From: Clostridium rhizosphaerae
Lineage (GTDB): Bacteria > Bacillota > Clostridia > Clostridiales > Clostridiaceae
Direction: 5' to 3'
DNA length: 64,000 nucleotides
Assembly (NCBI RefSeq): GCF_016765585.1
Contig: NZ_JAESWC010000014.1
Location: forward strand, 1 to 64,000
Shown piece by piece: positions 62,041-64,000 of this stretch (positions are counted from its first letter, which is position 1; every line of letters begins with the position of its first letter). The translations under genes and the position numbers were made by a program. Below the pieces are notes generated by a model. The model was not told the origin of the DNA and made no database searches. It saw only the letters and a list, made by a program, of their open reading frames with translations.

Positions 62041-63102
62041 CTATTCAAGCAGCAAAATAGCCTCTTCAGGAACTTTCAAATATACATTTTCTTTATCTTT
62101 TCTATCTTTCCACTCCTCTTTATTAATCTTAAATAATATATCTGCATTGCTATTTTCTTTGCTGCTTTCTTTATTCTGAAGAAAAATGTTATATTCAAAT
62201 ACATCTTCGACAATCTTATCAATTCTGCATTTCATTACATTCTTCTCACTCTCTGCCTTATCAACATCAATAGCTTTAAAATCATGTGTATGAATTCCAA
62301 TATATTTAGTATTTTTAGTTATTATTCTTTCCGTCTCCAAAATAATGCCCCAGTCAATGGCGTAAACTGTATTGGAAGTTAAAATCTCGCATCTTGAAAT
62401 ATTTTTGCAACCTATAAGTTGTGCTGCTGCATGCAATTTAGGCTGATTAAAAACTTCCTTAGTATCCCCCAGTAAAACTGATTTTCCTTTATCAATAATT
62501 GCAAGCTTTTTACAAAACCTGTATACCTCATTCATACAGTGAGAAACCATCATGACTTCTCCATCATATAATTTTAGAAGCTCTAGTACTCCATCCTGTA
62601 GCTGATCCTTTAAGTGTGAATCCAATGCAGAAAACGGCTCGTCTAGCATCAATATTTCTGGTTTATATATTATACACCTTGCCAGTGCTGCCCTTTGCTG
62701 CTGTCCACCTGAAATCTGATTTGGATATTTATTTTCTAGTCCCTTCAAGTGAAAGGCTTCTATCATTTTACTTACTTTCTGTTCTTTTTCCTTTTTAGTA
62801 AGTGCTAATCCCATATTTTCTTCAACTGTCATGTGAGGAAACAGAGCATAATTTTGAAACAAATAACCAATATTTCTATCTTGAGGCTTAAGATTAATTT
62901 TTTTCTTAGAATCAAACAAAACCTTTCCGTTAAGCACAATAACACCTTCATCAGGAGTTTCAACTCCTGCTATACACTTTAGCGTCATACTTTTTCCGCT
63001 ACCGGAAGCTCCCAAAACACCAAGATATTCTCCATCTGTTTTAACAAAAATCTCAAGAGAAAAATCTTTTAATTTCTTCTTTATATCAACTATCAGACTC
63101 AT
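62041..63102 (-). CDS. modC: Molybdate ABC transporter ATPase
   Basis: A 353-residue ATPase. Walker A GASGSGKSMT, signature ISGGQQQRAALARC, Walker B ILMLDEPFSALD, and H-loop VSHCMNE. The C-terminal part is a MOP/TOBE-like regulatory region (to KVPEEAILLLE). ATG 63102 is chosen, with GGTGAGG upstream; an ATG 11 codons earlier has no RBS. It lies after modB in the same operon. Confidence 0.9.
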   Translation of the reverse strand: MSLIVDIKKKLKDFSLEIFVKTDGEYLGVLGASGSGKSMTLKCIAGVETPDEGVIVLNGKVLFDSKKKINLKPQDRNIGYLFQNYALFPHMTVEENMGLALTKKEKEQKVSKMIEAFHLKGLENKYPNQISGGQQQRAALARCIIYKPEILMLDEPFSALDSHLKDQLQDGVLELLKLYDGEVMMVSHCMNEVYRFCKKLAIIDKGKSVLLGDTKEVFNQPKLHAAAQLIGCKNISRCEILTSNTVYAIDWGIILETERIITKNTKYIGIHTHDFKAIDVDKAESEKNVMKCRIDKIVEDVFEYNIFLQNKESSKENSNADILFKINKEEWKDRKDKENVYLKVPEEAILLLE

Positions 63103-63170
63103 AAATTTATCCCTCACCTTAAATATATAATGCAAAAGTTCTAATACATTAATGAAAGAACTTTATTGCA

Positions 63171-63839
63171 TTATAAATATCTTCTTTCCTTAGCTGAAAA
63201 ATAATTGGTCAAAGCAACAACTATAAAGGATATTAACAAAACGATTATTACATAGTACGAAGCTGCCTTCATATTTCCAGCAGCAACTTCTGCATAGATT
63301 GCCAAAGGAAGGGTTCTTGTTGTATTTTCTATATTACCTGCAATCATAGCTGTAGCACCGAACTCGCCAAGCCCCCTGGCAAAGGCCAATATTCCTCCCG
63401 CAGCAACCCCGGGCAAGGCAAGCGGCATTATTATACGCCAGAAAATTTTTCTATTAGGCATTCCAAGCGTCCTCGCCGCCATAATTAAGTTTTTATCTAC
63501 CTGTTCAAAAGCTCCCCTTGCAGACCGATACATAAGCGGAAATGAAATCACTACGGAAGCTATCACCGTAGCTGACCAGGAGAAAACTATTTTCACACCC
63601 AAAAATTGCAGCAAAAACCTTCCTAAAGGCCTATTTACTCCGAAGACAATAAGAAGGATAAATCCTATTACTGTAGGCGGTAAAACTAAAGGTAAGGTTA
63701 ATATGCCGTCCAAAATCATCTTTGTTTTTTCACACTTCATATTCACAATCCATCTTGCAGTAAAAAGCCCTAACAAAAATGTTAAAGCAATAGCTGCCGC
63801 TGCAGTTTTGATTGAAATTAGTATTGGTGATATGTGCAT
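63171..63839 (-). CDS. modB: Molybdate ABC transporter permease
   Basis: A 222-residue permease with five helices. The EAA loop is AARTLGMPNRKIFWRIIMPLALPG, and FARGLGEFGATAMIAGNIENTTRTLPLAIY is the ModB hallmark. modA should lie beyond the right edge. Its RBS AAAAGGAGG is the end of the two-hairpin SD-associated repeat. Confidence 0.93.
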   Translation of the reverse strand: MHISPILISIKTAAAAIALTFLLGLFTARWIVNMKCEKTKMILDGILTLPLVLPPTVIGFILLIVFGVNRPLGRFLLQFLGVKIVFSWSATVIASVVISFPLMYRSARGAFEQVDKNLIMAARTLGMPNRKIFWRIIMPLALPGVAAGGILAFARGLGEFGATAMIAGNIENTTRTLPLAIYAEVAAGNMKAASYYVIIVLLISFIVVALTNYFSAKERRYL

Positions 63840-63844
63840 ATTAT

Positions 63845-63931
63845 TCCTCCTTTTACTCGAAACACTGGGTAGTCTCAGACGCTCGTTCCACTTCGCAGAC
63901 TACCCGTTGAAATCCATTTAGGATTTCAACC
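63845..63931 (-). repeat. Two-hairpin SD-associated repeat, copy 4a
   Basis: Hairpin one is GGGTAGTCT/AGACTACCC and hairpin two GTTGAAATCC/GGATTTCAAC. Compared with copy 2 both stems have changed on both sides so that pairing is kept. It ends CGAGTAAAAGGAGG, which is the RBS of modB. The period to the next copy is 84 bp. Confidence 0.9.
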
Positions 63932-64000
63932 TCCTTTTACTCGAAACACTGGGTAGTCTAGGACGCTCGTTCCACTTCGCAGACTACTCGTTGAAATCCA
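63932..64000 (-). repeat. Two-hairpin SD-associated repeat, copy 4b (cut by window end)
   Basis: The second tandem copy is cut by the window edge. It has small differences, including a TACTCG for TACCCG change. AGGAGG again marks the junction with copy 4a. Confidence 0.85.

Noticed and set aside
1-64000. Prophage, integrative element or restriction/defence island
   Set aside because: I looked for integrases, transposases, terminases, toxin-antitoxin pairs, restriction and Cas-type proteins and saw none; only the 108-bp repeat-bounded module suggests insertion.
1-64000. tRNA or rRNA genes
   Set aside because: No TTCGANTC-containing cloverleaf and no rRNA-like GC-rich conserved stretch was noticed by eye; tRNAscan would be needed to be certain.

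Overview
The window is low-GC (clearly AT-rich) chromosomal DNA from an endospore-forming, anaerobic Firmicute, most likely Clostridium sensu stricto or a close relative. The evidence is a GerA-type spore-germination operon, a CotF-type spore coat gene, strong AGGAGG ribosome binding sites, frequent TTG and GTG starts, a tyrosine T-box, and Mn2+ (yybP-ykoY) and guanidine-I riboswitches. I cannot name the species. No rRNA, tRNA, CRISPR array, transposase, integrase or phage gene is visible.

Layout. 0-10 kb: hemolysin III, chemoreceptor, LysE exporter, a membrane-tethered PBP plus S41 peptidase pair, a Nudix-HIT fusion, and a radical SAM/SPASM enzyme overlapping a tiny lipoprotein with two KYGPP motifs. 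10-23 kb: methyltransferase, cyclase and HD proteins, a secreted LRR protein, tyrS with its T-box, nitroreductase, TetR regulator, PAS kinase, hisS, and a CBO0543-type membrane gene with an apparent frameshift. 23-37 kb: Mn2+ riboswitch-TerC, gamma-carbonic anhydrase, the gerA-type operon with a fourth gene, a diguanylate cyclase, an ene-reductase, an ArAE-like protein, DUF421, a PfkB kinase and the coat gene pair. 37-45 kb: an ABC exporter next to a histidine kinase/response regulator pair, small proteins, and a MutS2-like ATPase without Smr domain behind a structured leader. 45-57 kb: guanidine riboswitch-gdx, yjeM-type permease, a sigV-rsiV-oatA lysozyme-resistance operon bracketed by 108-bp direct repeats, small membrane genes and rfbD. 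57-64 kb: DUF3243 protein, a histidine-rich intramembrane-type two-component system divergent from a drug-type ABC exporter, and modC/modB of a molybdate transporter whose modA would lie beyond the right edge.

Three non-coding patterns stand out. First, an ~83-84 bp two-hairpin repeat sits directly on the Shine-Dalgarno of at least three genes (four with a decayed remnant). It is tandemly duplicated twice, with AGGAGG at the unit junctions and with compensatory base changes in its stems. Second, a dispersed family of palindromic elements with GGGGCTGYCCTAAAA-like ends lies between genes. Third, the sigV-rsiV-oatA operon looks inserted at the 3' end of a gene, leaving a displaced 3' remnant 3,556 bp away. 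The best candidates for something undescribed are the Shine-Dalgarno-associated repeat, the radical SAM/lipoprotein pair, the structured element before the MutS2-like gene, and the repeat-bounded lysozyme-resistance module.
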